In this document: in pieces, positions 1 through 8,235 of the stretch
How positions within the stretch are numbered: position 1 is the first letter of the stretch
How the letters are laid out: every line of letters begins with the position of its first letter
NCBI RefSeq assembly: GCF_025685575.1
Contig: NZ_JAGSYD010000006.1
Location: forward strand, 152,272-216,271
From: Granulicella cerasi
GTDB lineage: Bacteria; Acidobacteriota; Terriglobia; Terriglobales; Acidobacteriaceae
DNA length: 64,000 bases
Direction: 5' to 3'
Notes under the pieces: model-generated
Database searches by the model: none
The model's input: the letters and a program-made list of their open reading frames with translations, nothing else
What the model was told of the DNA's origin: nothing
Made by a program: the position numbers and the translations under genes

Positions 1-656
1 GAATCCATCCAACTTCGGTCCATCCAACCGGTGTCCCCACCTCTCATGTAGGCCGCCTCGGCGATGAGCTTATCAAGCTTCGGGTCTTCCGGAGCATCCG
101 CTCCTAGTGCTCTGAGCCCCGACAACACCTTCTTCGCCTCTTCGGGCTCGATCTCTGGAAGCATCCAACGGCGACCTTGCGAGGAGAAACGTATGCCTCT
201 TATAGAAGCGCCCCAGTTGGAGGCAATAGTTGCGTATCGAAGTCCTGATACCTGGCCGAGAGGGTAGGTCTTGGACTTCATTGTTCGGTTTTTGAAGTCG
301 AACCAAGCGGCGCGACTTACGACAAGCACGCTCTTGTCACAGTGAATGCTCTCGTCAGGAGGATAGGCCGCGCGAATATAGCTGGACCAAGGCCAACAAA
401 GCAACGCATTCCCGATGGCTATGAGGATCAGCGGGGTCAGATCCAGACTATCGCGGCCACCGTCAATCATGAAGTGCCACATGCTCGGATCGCCATGTTT
501 GCCCGGCAAGAGGAGAGCCAGGACATCCATGGTTATAAGAAACGCAGAGAAAATCAAAAGACCGTAGAGGCGCGCTCGCGGTTTCGATCGAGATGGAAGG
601 AAACGGATATCCACGCTATCTGGTGTGATCGAGATGGAGAGGTGTTCCTTGGTCAC
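1..656 (-). CDS. Membrane protein of unknown function, C-terminus beyond window
   Basis: The reading frame is open from a GTG at 656-654 to the window edge, so about 218 residues are visible and the end is missing. It starts 6 bases after the gmhA stop codon in the same direction, which suggests translation in one operon. Two hydrophobic stretches are visible: one near residues 35-48 (LYGLLIFSAFLI) and a second near 70-85 (LTPLILIAIGNALLCWPW). A soluble region rich in basic and aromatic residues follows; it contains a PH-like run (SVLVVSRAAWFDFKN) of the kind seen in small bacterial membrane proteins with a cytoplasmic PH fold. I do not recognise the family, and a role next to heptose and reductase genes is only inferred from position. 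Confidence 0.6.
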   Translation of the reverse strand, partial: MTKEHLSISITPDSVDIRFLPSRSKPRARLYGLLIFSAFLITMDVLALLLPGKHGDPSMWHFMIDGGRDSLDLTPLILIAIGNALLCWPWSSYIRAAYPPDESIHCDKSVLVVSRAAWFDFKNRTMKSKTYPLGQVSGLRYATIASNWGASIRGIRFSSQGRRWMLPEIEPEEAKKVLSGLRALGADAPEDPKLDKLIAEAAYMRGGDTGWMDRSWMD

Positions 657-662
657 GGCCGT

Positions 663-1274
663 TTACTCAGAGAGCTTTTTGGGCTGCTTGCCGAAGTCGG
701 GGCCGAAGTAGAAGAGTTCGACCAGCATGCAGAGGATGTGTTCGAGCGCGAGGTGCGATTCCTGAATGTTCATCGTCACGTTCGATGGGATGATGACGTT
801 CAGGTCCGCGAGCGACTTCATCTTGCCGCCGTCGTTGCCGGTGTAGGCGACGGTGTGGATGCCCATCTTCTTCGCTTGTTCGAGCGCGAGGACGCAGTTC
901 TTCGAGTTGCCGGAGGTCGAGATCGCGAGCAGCACATCACCTTCGCGCCCCAACGCTTCCACCTGGCGTTCGAAGATGTGCTCAAAGCTGTGATCGTTGC
1001 CGATCGCCGTGAGGATCGACGAGTCCGTGGTGAGTGCGATGGCGCGCAGGGCTGGGCGGTCGATGGTGAGCCGCGCGACGAACTCGGCGACGAGATGCTG
1101 GGCGTCCGCGGCGGATCCACCGTTGCCGCAAACGAGCAGCTTGCCGCCGTTCTTCATGCTCTCTGCCGTAAGGCGTGCAGCCTCCACCACGATGGCGTGC
1201 AGGCTTTCATCGGCGGCGACCTTCGTCATCGTTTCAACGGACTGCAGCAACTGCTTCTTGACGATCTCGATCAT
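663..1274 (-). CDS. gmhA: Phosphoheptose isomerase
   Basis: GmhA isomerises sedoheptulose 7-phosphate to glycero-manno-heptose 7-phosphate, the first step to ADP-heptose for the LPS inner core. The 203-residue protein is a single SIS domain of the normal family length. The phosphosugar-binding signature CGNGGSAADAQH lies at about residues 49-60, and the second SIS serine cluster (AISTSGNS) near 118. The C-terminal ESHLALEHILCMLVE helix supplies the His/Glu residues expected in the active site. It follows an RmlD-type reductase with a 74-base gap and precedes a membrane protein by 6 bases, all on the minus strand, so a surface-carbohydrate operon is likely. Confidence 0.93.
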   Translation of the reverse strand: MIEIVKKQLLQSVETMTKVAADESLHAIVVEAARLTAESMKNGGKLLVCGNGGSAADAQHLVAEFVARLTIDRPALRAIALTTDSSILTAIGNDHSFEHIFERQVEALGREGDVLLAISTSGNSKNCVLALEQAKKMGIHTVAYTGNDGGKMKSLADLNVIIPSNVTMNIQESHLALEHILCMLVELFYFGPDFGKQPKKLSE

Positions 1275-1348
1275 GCAAACTCCAGAATGTTTTGGCGTCA
1301 GGGCCTATGGAAGGTAGAACACGACGGCGGCTGTGAGGTTGCTTGAGG

Positions 1349-2230
1349 CTAGGCGAGCGTTGCCTTCCAGTCGCGTATACCTTGCTCCGGCGCGCGCATC
1401 ACTCCAGGGCCGATGAGCGCATTCAGCTTGTCGATCTTCAAGCCACCGAGCAGCGGGCGCGCGGCCTTTTGTGCAAGCTCTGGCGTGGTGAGCGACTGCA
1501 ATGTATCTGTCGGCAGGCCAAGAATTTCGCAGGCGATCTGCGCGAACTCATAGCGTGAGAGAAACTGCGGTCCCGCGACGTGCACCAGACCGGTGGCGCC
1601 TTGTTCGAGCAGCTTCAGCGTGGCGGTTGCCAGATCGTCGACATGCGTCGGCGTAGCGAGCTGGTCGGTGGGGCAGCGCATCGTGTTGCCTGCGTTCAGA
1701 ACGCGGGTCAGCGTGTAGAGAAAGTTCTTCTTCTGTGGATCGGGGCCGTAAACGGTGGTTGTGCGCAGCACCAGAGCGTTCGGATGCTCGCGCAGGATTG
1801 CCAACTCGCCATCGAGCTTCGTCTGGCCGTACACCGAAAGGGCATGGGGGGCTTCGTCCTCTGCGTAGGGGCCTGCTTCGCCGTCGAAAACGTAGTCCGT
1901 GGAGAGGAAGACGAAGGGCACGTCTTTCGCGGCGCGAGCCAGCGCCAGCGGGCCAAGATGGTTGGCGGCGGCGGCCCATGCCTGGTCCGTTTCGCAGCGC
2001 TCGACATCCGTTGCGCCAGCGGCGCAAATGACGGCTGCGGGCTTGGTGGCAGCAACGATTTCTGCGGCCAGCGATGGCTCTGCGGCCAGCTGCTCGAGGT
2101 CGAGCACCACCGTTGCTTCGCTTGGCGGACGACGCGCTGCGGGAATCGCCCGCGCGCCGAGTTGCGCGCAAAGCGCGGTTCCAAGCTGACCTGTTGACCC
2201 GACGACTAGAAAACCATTCTGTGAGCTCAC
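1349..2230 (-). CDS. RmlD-type dTDP-4-dehydrorhamnose reductase / extended SDR
   Basis: This is a 293-residue extended short-chain dehydrogenase. It has an N-terminal Rossmann signature (VVGSTGQLGTAL, residues 8-19), the STDYVFDGE block typical of RmlD, and the catalytic pair in YGQTKLDGE (YxxxK). RmlD enzymes reduce dTDP-6-deoxy-lyxo-4-hexulose to dTDP-L-rhamnose with NAD(P)H. No rmlA, rmlB or rmlC gene is nearby, so a different nucleotide-sugar substrate is possible and I leave out a symbol. The start is a GTG; an internal AATGG is out of frame. It lies upstream of gmhA and probably in the same transcription unit. Confidence 0.85.
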   Translation of the reverse strand: MSSQNGFLVVGSTGQLGTALCAQLGARAIPAARRPPSEATVVLDLEQLAAEPSLAAEIVAATKPAAVICAAGATDVERCETDQAWAAAANHLGPLALARAAKDVPFVFLSTDYVFDGEAGPYAEDEAPHALSVYGQTKLDGELAILREHPNALVLRTTTVYGPDPQKKNFLYTLTRVLNAGNTMRCPTDQLATPTHVDDLATATLKLLEQGATGLVHVAGPQFLSRYEFAQIACEILGLPTDTLQSLTTPELAQKAARPLLGGLKIDKLNALIGPGVMRAPEQGIRDWKATLA

Positions 2231-2406
2231 AAGAGATAGTGTAGCGGCTGCGGGTGATGAGCACGTCGTGACCGCAAAGAAGCTGCTTTCTCAGTGCGTT
2301 GCGTCTGTTACGCTAACTCTGTCCTTCCGTAAGTAGCTTCTGGCTCTGTCGCCTGCGTCTCTGTGCGTCGGCGTGTGCGGACTTTCCTTGAAGGGGATAT
2401 GAAGGG

Positions 2407-3514
2407 TTGAAGACGGTCAGGTTCCACTGGCAATGGCTATGGAAGGCACTCGTACTCGCAACCGCTAGTGTTGCCTTGGTGGGTTGCGGCACGGGCCCCG
2501 CCGCGTCAGACCCCATTCGAGTGATCTCTCAGGTGACGCCGAGTGCTGCCGGAGCTCCGATCGCGGTGGCCACTTACAACTCTTTCGAGTTCATCAGCTT
2601 TCAGGGAACGGGACAGATCTTCACGTATAGCGTTAGCAACGGGGAGCAATCGCTGGTTGCGAGTTACTCGATGCCATGCGCCGATCCTAGCGGCATGGGT
2701 GTCGTTTCCACCTCCAGCGTCACGGCACTGGCGGTTGTTTGCTATGACACGCAGTCGCTCGTCACACTCAGGATCGCCGCAGCCGGAACGCTCTCTCCTC
2801 TTGGAACGATGACCGGCCTGTCAACGCCGTTTCCCGGCGTCGCGATGGACGGAAAGACGATGTTTATCCCCCTCTTCGGGGTGAGCCACCTCTCTAACGG
2901 TGCTGTGGCGAAGGTTGATCTATCGAACCCGGTGGTGCCCGTACTGGTGAAGACTACGACGCTGGCCAGCCCTGCTTCCGGCGGGTTCGTGAACCCCGGC
3001 GCGCTGACCGTGGGAGCGGGCAAGGTTCTGGTCGCGGCCGGCTCAGAGAGCAAGCCCTATCGACCAATCGAGCAACGTGCAAGCGCTGGATGAAGCGACA
3101 CTGACGCTGCAGGGAGTGCCGTTGACGGTGGCGCACTCTCCGCAAAAGATCGTGCTCAGCAATAACATCGCCTACGTGACGTTGTATGACGCAGGGCAGA
3201 TCATCTCGATTGACGCAACGGTGCTGTCGAGCCTGCGTAGTTTGCAGACGTTTTCGCTGCCGTCGTGCGCGGCGATTCCTGTGCAGGTCGTCGGCACGTC
3301 CGTCTTTGTGGGTTGCTACGCGCAAGGCACGATCTTGCAACTGGACGCGAGCGCACCTCAGGCGATGACGGTGAAGAGCACCTTCAACAATATTCCTGGG
3401 CCGGAGTCATTCGCGATGATCAACGGCTACATGATCATCGTCGGTGGCTACACGGGCGCAAGCGTGTTCACCATGAACGTTGGCGGCGCGACGGGCATTA
3501 GCGGCCGCGTGTAA
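2407..3514 (+). pseudogene. Secreted beta-propeller-like lipoprotein, frameshifted
   Basis: The first part (TTG start at 2407, AAGGGG at 2391-2396) encodes a signal peptide with lipobox LVGC (Cys27). A repetitive, small-residue-rich sequence follows, resembling YncE/SMP-30-like propeller blades. The frame runs into a nonsense tail and a stop at 3091-3093. The adjacent +1 frame continues sensibly (SPIDQSSNVQALDEATL and onward) to the TAA at 3512-3514. One extra base, or two missing, between about 3045 and 3062 restores a single protein of about 368 residues. Either the gene is broken or the sequence has an indel error. It ends directly against the stop codon of the convergent ThDP enzyme. Confidence 0.7.
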
Positions 3515-5347
3515 TCACTCCTCCTCCAGCGGCTTCACGATCATGTTGGAAAGAAACTCTTCGCGTGGCAGGAACGGGAAGAGGTCTTCCAGCGGCCTGG
3601 AGACAAACGAGCCGTCTTCACGCTGATAACTCTGCAGCCGAGGCGCGCGCATTTCGTCAGCGATCACCCGCACATCGATCACCACGGGGCCCTCGAGCGC
3701 GAGCGCCCGCTGCACCTCCAGCCGCAGCCGCGTCTGGTCATGGATCGTGACTGCAGGAATGCCGTAGCTGTTCGCGACCTTCGTGAGATCGGGCACGGTG
3801 ATGCCGGTTTCGCGGCTCGCACCAAGCTGTGGCTGGCCGAAGTAGGCTTCCTGTGAGGCGCGAATCGACGCATAGCCACCGTTGTTCAGCACGAAGATCT
3901 TCAGCGGCAGGTTGAGGCGGCGCACGGTCTCCAGCTCCTGAATATTGAACTGGAAGCCGCCGTCGCCGTCGACGAGGATCGTCCGCTGGCGCTCGCTGCC
4001 GAGAGAGACGGCGATCGCCATTGGCAAGCCATAGCCCATCGAGCCAAGCCCCGCCGTGTGGAAGAGGCGTTGTCCGTTGCGGGTGGGGCAGGCGAGCAGG
4101 AAGATCTCGATGCCCGCGCCCGAGGAGCCGGAGACGATCTTGTCCTGCGGCATGGATTCTGTGCCGATCACCTCCGCGAGGTGATAGATCGAGACCAGTC
4201 CCTCCGGCTTGCGATGTTCTTCGGTGACCACGCCGTAGCGATGCTTCCAGTCCGCGGCGCGCGCGTTCCATGCCGCCCAGCGTTCGTGGTCGAGCGGATC
4301 ATGCATCGCCTTGAGTTGCGCTAGAAGCTCGTCGAGAAAGAGTCCAACGTCCGCAACGATCGGCTGCTGGAGATGCGGAGCGAGCTTCTGCAATTCGGCG
4401 GGATCAATGTCAACCGCGATGCGATGCGCCTCGCGCGCGAGGTGCTGTGGCGCGTAGCCGGTGATCGCCATATCGAGCCGCGCGCCAAGCACGAGCAGGC
4501 AGTCGCAGTTCTGCAACGCGAAGTTCGCTCCGCGCGCTGCAACGTTGCCGGGGCGGCCCACGAAGCTCGCCGTGTCGGACGGTACGAGGTCTGCGGCACA
4601 CCACGTGGCCACTGTGGGAATGTTGAGCATGTGGCGTAGCTCGGTGAAGGCTTCTTCCGCGCGGGCAAGCCGCGTGCCGTTGCCGACGAAGAGCAGGGGG
4701 CGAGAGCTTTTGCGGAGTGCTTCGACGACGCGTGCGACCTCTGCTTGCAGGCTGTGGTCGGTGGTTCGATCCCGCTCAGCGCTATCAAAGCCTCGAAGCG
4801 TCGTCGGATCAGGAAGCGGTGCGGCTTGCACGTCGAGCGGGATATCAAGCCACACCGGTCCGGGGCGGCCTGTCGTTGCAAGGTGGAAGCACTTTTCCAG
4901 CTCGTAGCGCACGTCAAGCGGGTCGGTGAGCACCTTGGCGTACTTGGTGATCGGCGCAACGATCGAGGTGATGTCGATTTCCTGCACGCCGAGTTGGCGC
5001 ATCCCGAGGTGCTTGCCGTTGGCATCGAACATGCGGTCGGGTCGCTTGACCTGCCCGGAGAGAAAGAGCGTTGGCGTGGAGTCGAGCCACGCGCCAGCGA
5101 CGCCGGTGACAGCGTTCGTGCCTCCCGGGCCGGTGGTGACGAGGCAAACGCCGAGGCCGTTCGTGGCCTTCGCGTAGCTTTCGGCGCACATCGCGGAGGC
5201 CTGCTCGTGCGAGTTGCAAATCGCCTCAAGATTCGCGTTCTGCGCAAGCGACGCATTGAGGTGCATGGCCCCGCCGCCGCTGACGAGGAAGACGTGCTGA
5301 ACGCCTTTGGAGGCGACGAACTGGAAGACGTAATCGGAAAGTTTCAT
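3515..5347 (-). CDS. Acetolactate-synthase-like thiamine diphosphate enzyme
   Basis: This 610-residue protein has the complete three-domain ThDP architecture of the IlvB/BFD family. The catalytic Glu lies in SHEQASAMCAESYAKAT (about residues 45-60), followed by the central domain. The ThDP/Mg motif runs from GDGGFQFN to the NNGGYASI block, about 28 residues apart (GDG...NN). The reaction is ThDP-dependent decarboxylation or ligation, but the substrate is unknown. It is translationally coupled to the upstream KdsC-like phosphatase by a 4-base ATGA overlap, and a NeuB-type synthase lies just beyond. A role in making an unusual acidic sugar or its acyl group is therefore more likely than branched-chain amino acid synthesis. 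No regulatory small subunit is adjacent. Confidence 0.85.
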   Translation of the reverse strand: MKLSDYVFQFVASKGVQHVFLVSGGGAMHLNASLAQNANLEAICNSHEQASAMCAESYAKATNGLGVCLVTTGPGGTNAVTGVAGAWLDSTPTLFLSGQVKRPDRMFDANGKHLGMRQLGVQEIDITSIVAPITKYAKVLTDPLDVRYELEKCFHLATTGRPGPVWLDIPLDVQAAPLPDPTTLRGFDSAERDRTTDHSLQAEVARVVEALRKSSRPLLFVGNGTRLARAEEAFTELRHMLNIPTVATWCAADLVPSDTASFVGRPGNVAARGANFALQNCDCLLVLGARLDMAITGYAPQHLAREAHRIAVDIDPAELQKLAPHLQQPIVADVGLFLDELLAQLKAMHDPLDHERWAAWNARAADWKHRYGVVTEEHRKPEGLVSIYHLAEVIGTESMPQDKIVSGSSGAGIEIFLLACPTRNGQRLFHTAGLGSMGYGLPMAIAVSLGSERQRTILVDGDGGFQFNIQELETVRRLNLPLKIFVLNNGGYASIRASQEAYFGQPQLGASRETGITVPDLTKVANSYGIPAVTIHDQTRLRLEVQRALALEGPVVIDVRVIADEMRAPRLQSYQREDGSFVSRPLEDLFPFLPREEFLSNMIVKPLEEE

Positions 5348-5868
5348 GGTGTCTCGGGTGCAGGGAGTTGGAAGGTTTCGCGGCCGGTCAAGCCGCGCGC
5401 ACGGAGCATGGCGTCGGCGAACTCACGCACGGCGCCGCATCCGCCGTTGCGCACGGTCACGAAGCCGTGGGCCTTCTGCACAAAGGCGATGACCTCGGCC
5501 GCCGCATCAGCCGGGCAGGCGGCAAGCGCTGCAAGCTCCATCGCGGGCAGGTCGTTCACGTCGTCGCCGACGAAGGCGATCTGATCAAGGTTCAACGCGT
5601 GGGCTTCCGCAAACTCGCGTAGTACAGATGCTTTATCGCGGACGCCTTTGCGTACGAAGGGGATACGCAGCTTCGCGGCGAAGCGATCGACTAAGGGTGA
5701 GGGTTCGCCCGAGATGAGCGCGAGCGTGATTCCCGCGCGGCGCAACAACGACAGCCCCATGATGTCGCGGAAGTGGAAGCTCTTCGTCTCCGCATCGGAG
5801 GCCGCGCTCCAGGTGAGACGTCCGTCCGTCAGGACGCCATCGACGTCAAACGCCACGGCCTTCATCAT
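5344..5868 (-). CDS. KdsC/NeuA-C-like HAD phosphatase
   Basis: A HAD-superfamily phosphatase of the small, cap-less KdsC type, about 174 residues from the MMKAVAFDVDG start. Motif I is DVDGVLTDG, motif II is ISGEPS, the lysine lies in KGVRDKASVL, and motif III is FVGDDVNDLPAM. Family members remove phosphate from Kdo 8-phosphate or from the corresponding nonulosonic acid 9-phosphate. The gene overlaps the ThDP enzyme by ATGA. A NeuB-type synthase, whose product may be a 9-phosphate, lies nearby on the same strand, which fits removal of that phosphate. An upstream in-frame start at 5943 would add 25 low-complexity residues and overlap the divergent gene, so I chose 5868. Confidence 0.8.
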   Translation of the reverse strand: MMKAVAFDVDGVLTDGRLTWSAASDAETKSFHFRDIMGLSLLRRAGITLALISGEPSPLVDRFAAKLRIPFVRKGVRDKASVLREFAEAHALNLDQIAFVGDDVNDLPAMELAALAACPADAAAEVIAFVQKAHGFVTVRNGGCGAVREFADAMLRARGLTGRETFQLPAPETP

Positions 5869-5941
5869 CAGGAGTTTGCGGCCTAGCGTCGAGGAACTCC
5901 GCGTATTTGTGGTGGAAGCGACTAAACTGGACCTAGTTCTC

Positions 5942-7069
5942 ATGAATGTTCATTCGGTTCAACAACTGCAGGCGTGCATGTTGCTGGTCCTGGGCCTGGT
6001 AGTTCTTCTCGCGCATCAGACCAGTCGCTTGTCGAACGCCAATGCCAGCATCCGCTGGTTCTTTGCGGCTACGCTTTTCGGCGCGGCTGGCCTTGAGCTG
6101 CAGTCCTTTCGCGAGGTGTGGCCGCCGTTCCTGACGATCGTCTGCGGCAATCTCTTCTTCCTGATCATGCTGGCGCTGTTGAACAAGGCGCTGGCGCTCT
6201 ACATCAACTACGAGCGTCCGGTTGTGCCGTACTTTGTCGTTCTGGCGTTCATCGTCACAGGCTTTCTGGCGTTCTACACCTACGTCCATCCGAACCTGCC
6301 GATCCGCATCCTCATCGCCTCGATTGGAATGCCATTCTTTCTGGTGCCGGCGGTGATTCTGCTGTTGCGGACGAAGATTCCGGAGGTGCGTGTGCCGGCT
6401 TACATCATGGCCACGATCTTCGCGGCCCACATCCTGAACAGCACGGTGTTTGTGGTGGCGATGGTGCGTGGCGCACATCTCACCGGCAACATTCGCTGGG
6501 TCGGCGTGGTGCTGATCGCTGGCATGTGTATGTGTTTTCTGTGGATGGATATGGTCCGCGGCCATGTCGAGCTGAGCGACATGGCGATGCGAGACCCGTT
6601 GACGGGCCTGCTGAATCGCCGTGGGCTTGAGGAGCTTGCACCGCAGATCATCGCTTCGGCCGCACGCCATCAACGCCCCGTCTCGTTGCTGACCGTAGAC
6701 ATCAATCTCTTCAAGCAGATCAACGACACGCACGGACACATGATCGGCGACGCCGGGTTGCTGGCAGTCGCCGAGGCACTCGAGAAGTCGATCCGATCGC
6801 GCGATCTTGCGGTGCGCGTGGGCGGTGACGAGTTCATGGTGCTGCTGCTGGACTGCCCGATGGCTGCCGCGGAGATGATCTGTCAGCGTATCCACGCCGA
6901 GCTCGCGTCCAAGGACCTGCGGACGCACGACCACAAGCCCTACGACTTGTCGGTTTCGATCGGTAGTTACACCGCCGTTCCTCGCACGGAAAGCACGTAC
7001 GCCGACTTCGTTCACGCGAGCGATATGGACCTCTACCGGCAAAAGCAATCACGCTCCCGCTTGAGCTAA
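5942..7069 (+). CDS. Membrane-bound diguanylate cyclase (GGDEF)
   Basis: The protein (376 residues from the ATG at 5942) begins with about six transmembrane helices spanning residues 10-215, then a cytoplasmic GGDEF domain. The catalytic loop is a canonical GGDEF. An allosteric I-site RxxD (RSRD) sits exactly five residues before it, so product inhibition by c-di-GMP is expected. The domain opens with the usual DPLTGLLNRRGLEE sequence. No PAS or GAF sensor is present; the membrane part is the likely sensor. It is transcribed divergently from the KdsC-like gene, and its last 21 bases overlap the 3' end of the convergent neuB. Surface-polysaccharide genes surround it, which suits a c-di-GMP switch for envelope traits, but that link is inferred. 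Confidence 0.9.
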   Translation: MNVHSVQQLQACMLLVLGLVVLLAHQTSRLSNANASIRWFFAATLFGAAGLELQSFREVWPPFLTIVCGNLFFLIMLALLNKALALYINYERPVVPYFVVLAFIVTGFLAFYTYVHPNLPIRILIASIGMPFFLVPAVILLLRTKIPEVRVPAYIMATIFAAHILNSTVFVVAMVRGAHLTGNIRWVGVVLIAGMCMCFLWMDMVRGHVELSDMAMRDPLTGLLNRRGLEELAPQIIASAARHQRPVSLLTVDINLFKQINDTHGHMIGDAGLLAVAEALEKSIRSRDLAVRVGGDEFMVLLLDCPMAAAEMICQRIHAELASKDLRTHDHKPYDLSVSIGSYTAVPRTESTYADFVHASDMDLYRQKQSRSRLS

Positions 7070-7942
7070 TGCGTTTGCGCCAACGCGACGCAGCTTCTGC
7101 ATGACGGGGATCTCTTCGTCGTAGACGCGCTTGATGCCGTCGCCCATGGACTGTTCGCAGAGCCGAATGTCGCGCACAAGACGGCTGATGCCGTTGGGCT
7201 CGAGCGATGCTGCCTGATCCGAACCCCACATCGCCCGATCGAGCGTGATGTGGCGCTCCACACAGCAGGCGCCGAGCACCGCGGCAGCCACTGAAGTGGG
7301 AATACCCGTCTCGTGGCCGGAGTATCCGACCGGTACGCCGTAGCGTTCGGCCATCGAGGGAATGGCTCGCAGGTTGAGCTCGCCGTACTGCGCGGGGTAA
7401 GTCGAGGTCGTGTGCAGGAGTACGAGGTCGTCGGTGCCGAGCACGCGGACAGCGTGATCGATCTCGTCATAGGTGCTCATTCCTGTGGAAGCGATGACGG
7501 GCTTTCCTGTGCGGCGGATGCGGCGCAGCAGGTTGTCATCCGTAAGCGACGCCGAGGCGACTTTGTAAGCAGGCGTGTCGAAGTGCTCCATGAAGTCGAC
7601 CGAGGCCTCGTCCCACGGTGAGGCGAACCAGTCGATCTTCACCTGCTGGCAGAAGCTGGCGATCTCCGCGTAGTCGAGTTCGTCGAACTCGAGGCCGCGC
7701 TTGAGGTCGCCGTTGGTGGTGCCGAAGGGATTCGGGCGCGGAGCAGAGAGTTCCTTGGCGCTGTAGACGACCTCAACCGTGCGCTTCTGGAACTTGACCG
7801 CGTCGCAGCCCGCCGCGACGGCGACGGAGATGAGGCGCTTGGCGAGGTCGAGGTCGCCGTTATGGTTGATGCCGATCTCCGCAATGATGTAGCAGGGGAG
7901 ACCCGGGCCGAGTTCACGCTTGCCGATCCTGACGCTCTTCAT
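7049..7942 (-). CDS. neuB: NeuB-type nonulosonic (sialic) acid synthase, no SAF domain
   Basis: NeuB enzymes condense phosphoenolpyruvate with an N-acyl hexosamine or its 6-phosphate to form a nonulosonic acid. The 297-residue protein contains the TIM-barrel core: YIIAEIGINHNGD (PEP/metal region), AVKFQKR, WFASPWDEASVDF, YKVASASLTD, ASTGMSTYDEI, LLHTTSTYP, and GYSGHETG with metal-ligand His. Family members usually carry a C-terminal SAF/antifreeze-like domain of about 60-70 residues; here the protein ends soon after the barrel. GGAG six bases before the ATG at 7942 supports the start. An open frame extends upstream to 8155 but has no family similarity. The KdsC-like phosphatase and ThDP enzyme downstream make a small biosynthetic block. 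Confidence 0.88.
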   Translation of the reverse strand: MKSVRIGKRELGPGLPCYIIAEIGINHNGDLDLAKRLISVAVAAGCDAVKFQKRTVEVVYSAKELSAPRPNPFGTTNGDLKRGLEFDELDYAEIASFCQQVKIDWFASPWDEASVDFMEHFDTPAYKVASASLTDDNLLRRIRRTGKPVIASTGMSTYDEIDHAVRVLGTDDLVLLHTTSTYPAQYGELNLRAIPSMAERYGVPVGYSGHETGIPTSVAAAVLGACCVERHITLDRAMWGSDQAASLEPNGISRLVRDIRLCEQSMGDGIKRVYDEEIPVMQKLRRVGANALAQAGA

Positions 7943-8235
7943 AGACAGCTCCGCTGGCCGGGCGAAGCGCCCGGCGAATACGGCGATTGTTGCAAGGCCG
8001 CGCGCCGTTGAGGTCGAGTTTCCGCAGTAAAAGAGGGCTTGTCGTTCCAAAAGCGGACAGATTTCCGCACAGGGTGTTGTAGAGTAAACGCAACTGATTC
8101 CTCCATTGCGTGTCCGCCGCGCGGCACCTCGTTGAGCCGTAGCGGCACACCTCAAAGTTCTCTTTCTCTAGCGCCTTGGCGTGCAGGGGATGAAGTATTT
8201 TCCGTCCGGGATTGCCGGATAACAGGATGGTGCTC
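7943..8235. other. Divergent intergenic region between neuB and amtB
   Basis: About 290 bases separate the divergent neuB and amtB genes. Frames are open on both strands but look like chance. I looked for a sigma-54 promoter (GG-N10-GC) that might control amtB and found only a weak GGCACCTCGTTGAGC-like match near 8123, too poor to call. No hairpin or riboswitch is evident. Confidence 0.4.

Noticed and set aside
342..1346. Long plus-strand open frame across gmhA
   Set aside because: It is the antisense shadow of gmhA; the minus-strand protein carries full SIS motifs and this one has no family features.
8100..8140. Sigma-54 promoter for amtB
   Set aside because: The only GG-N10-GC-like match lacks the consensus TGGCAC/TTGCA bases and is not better than chance.
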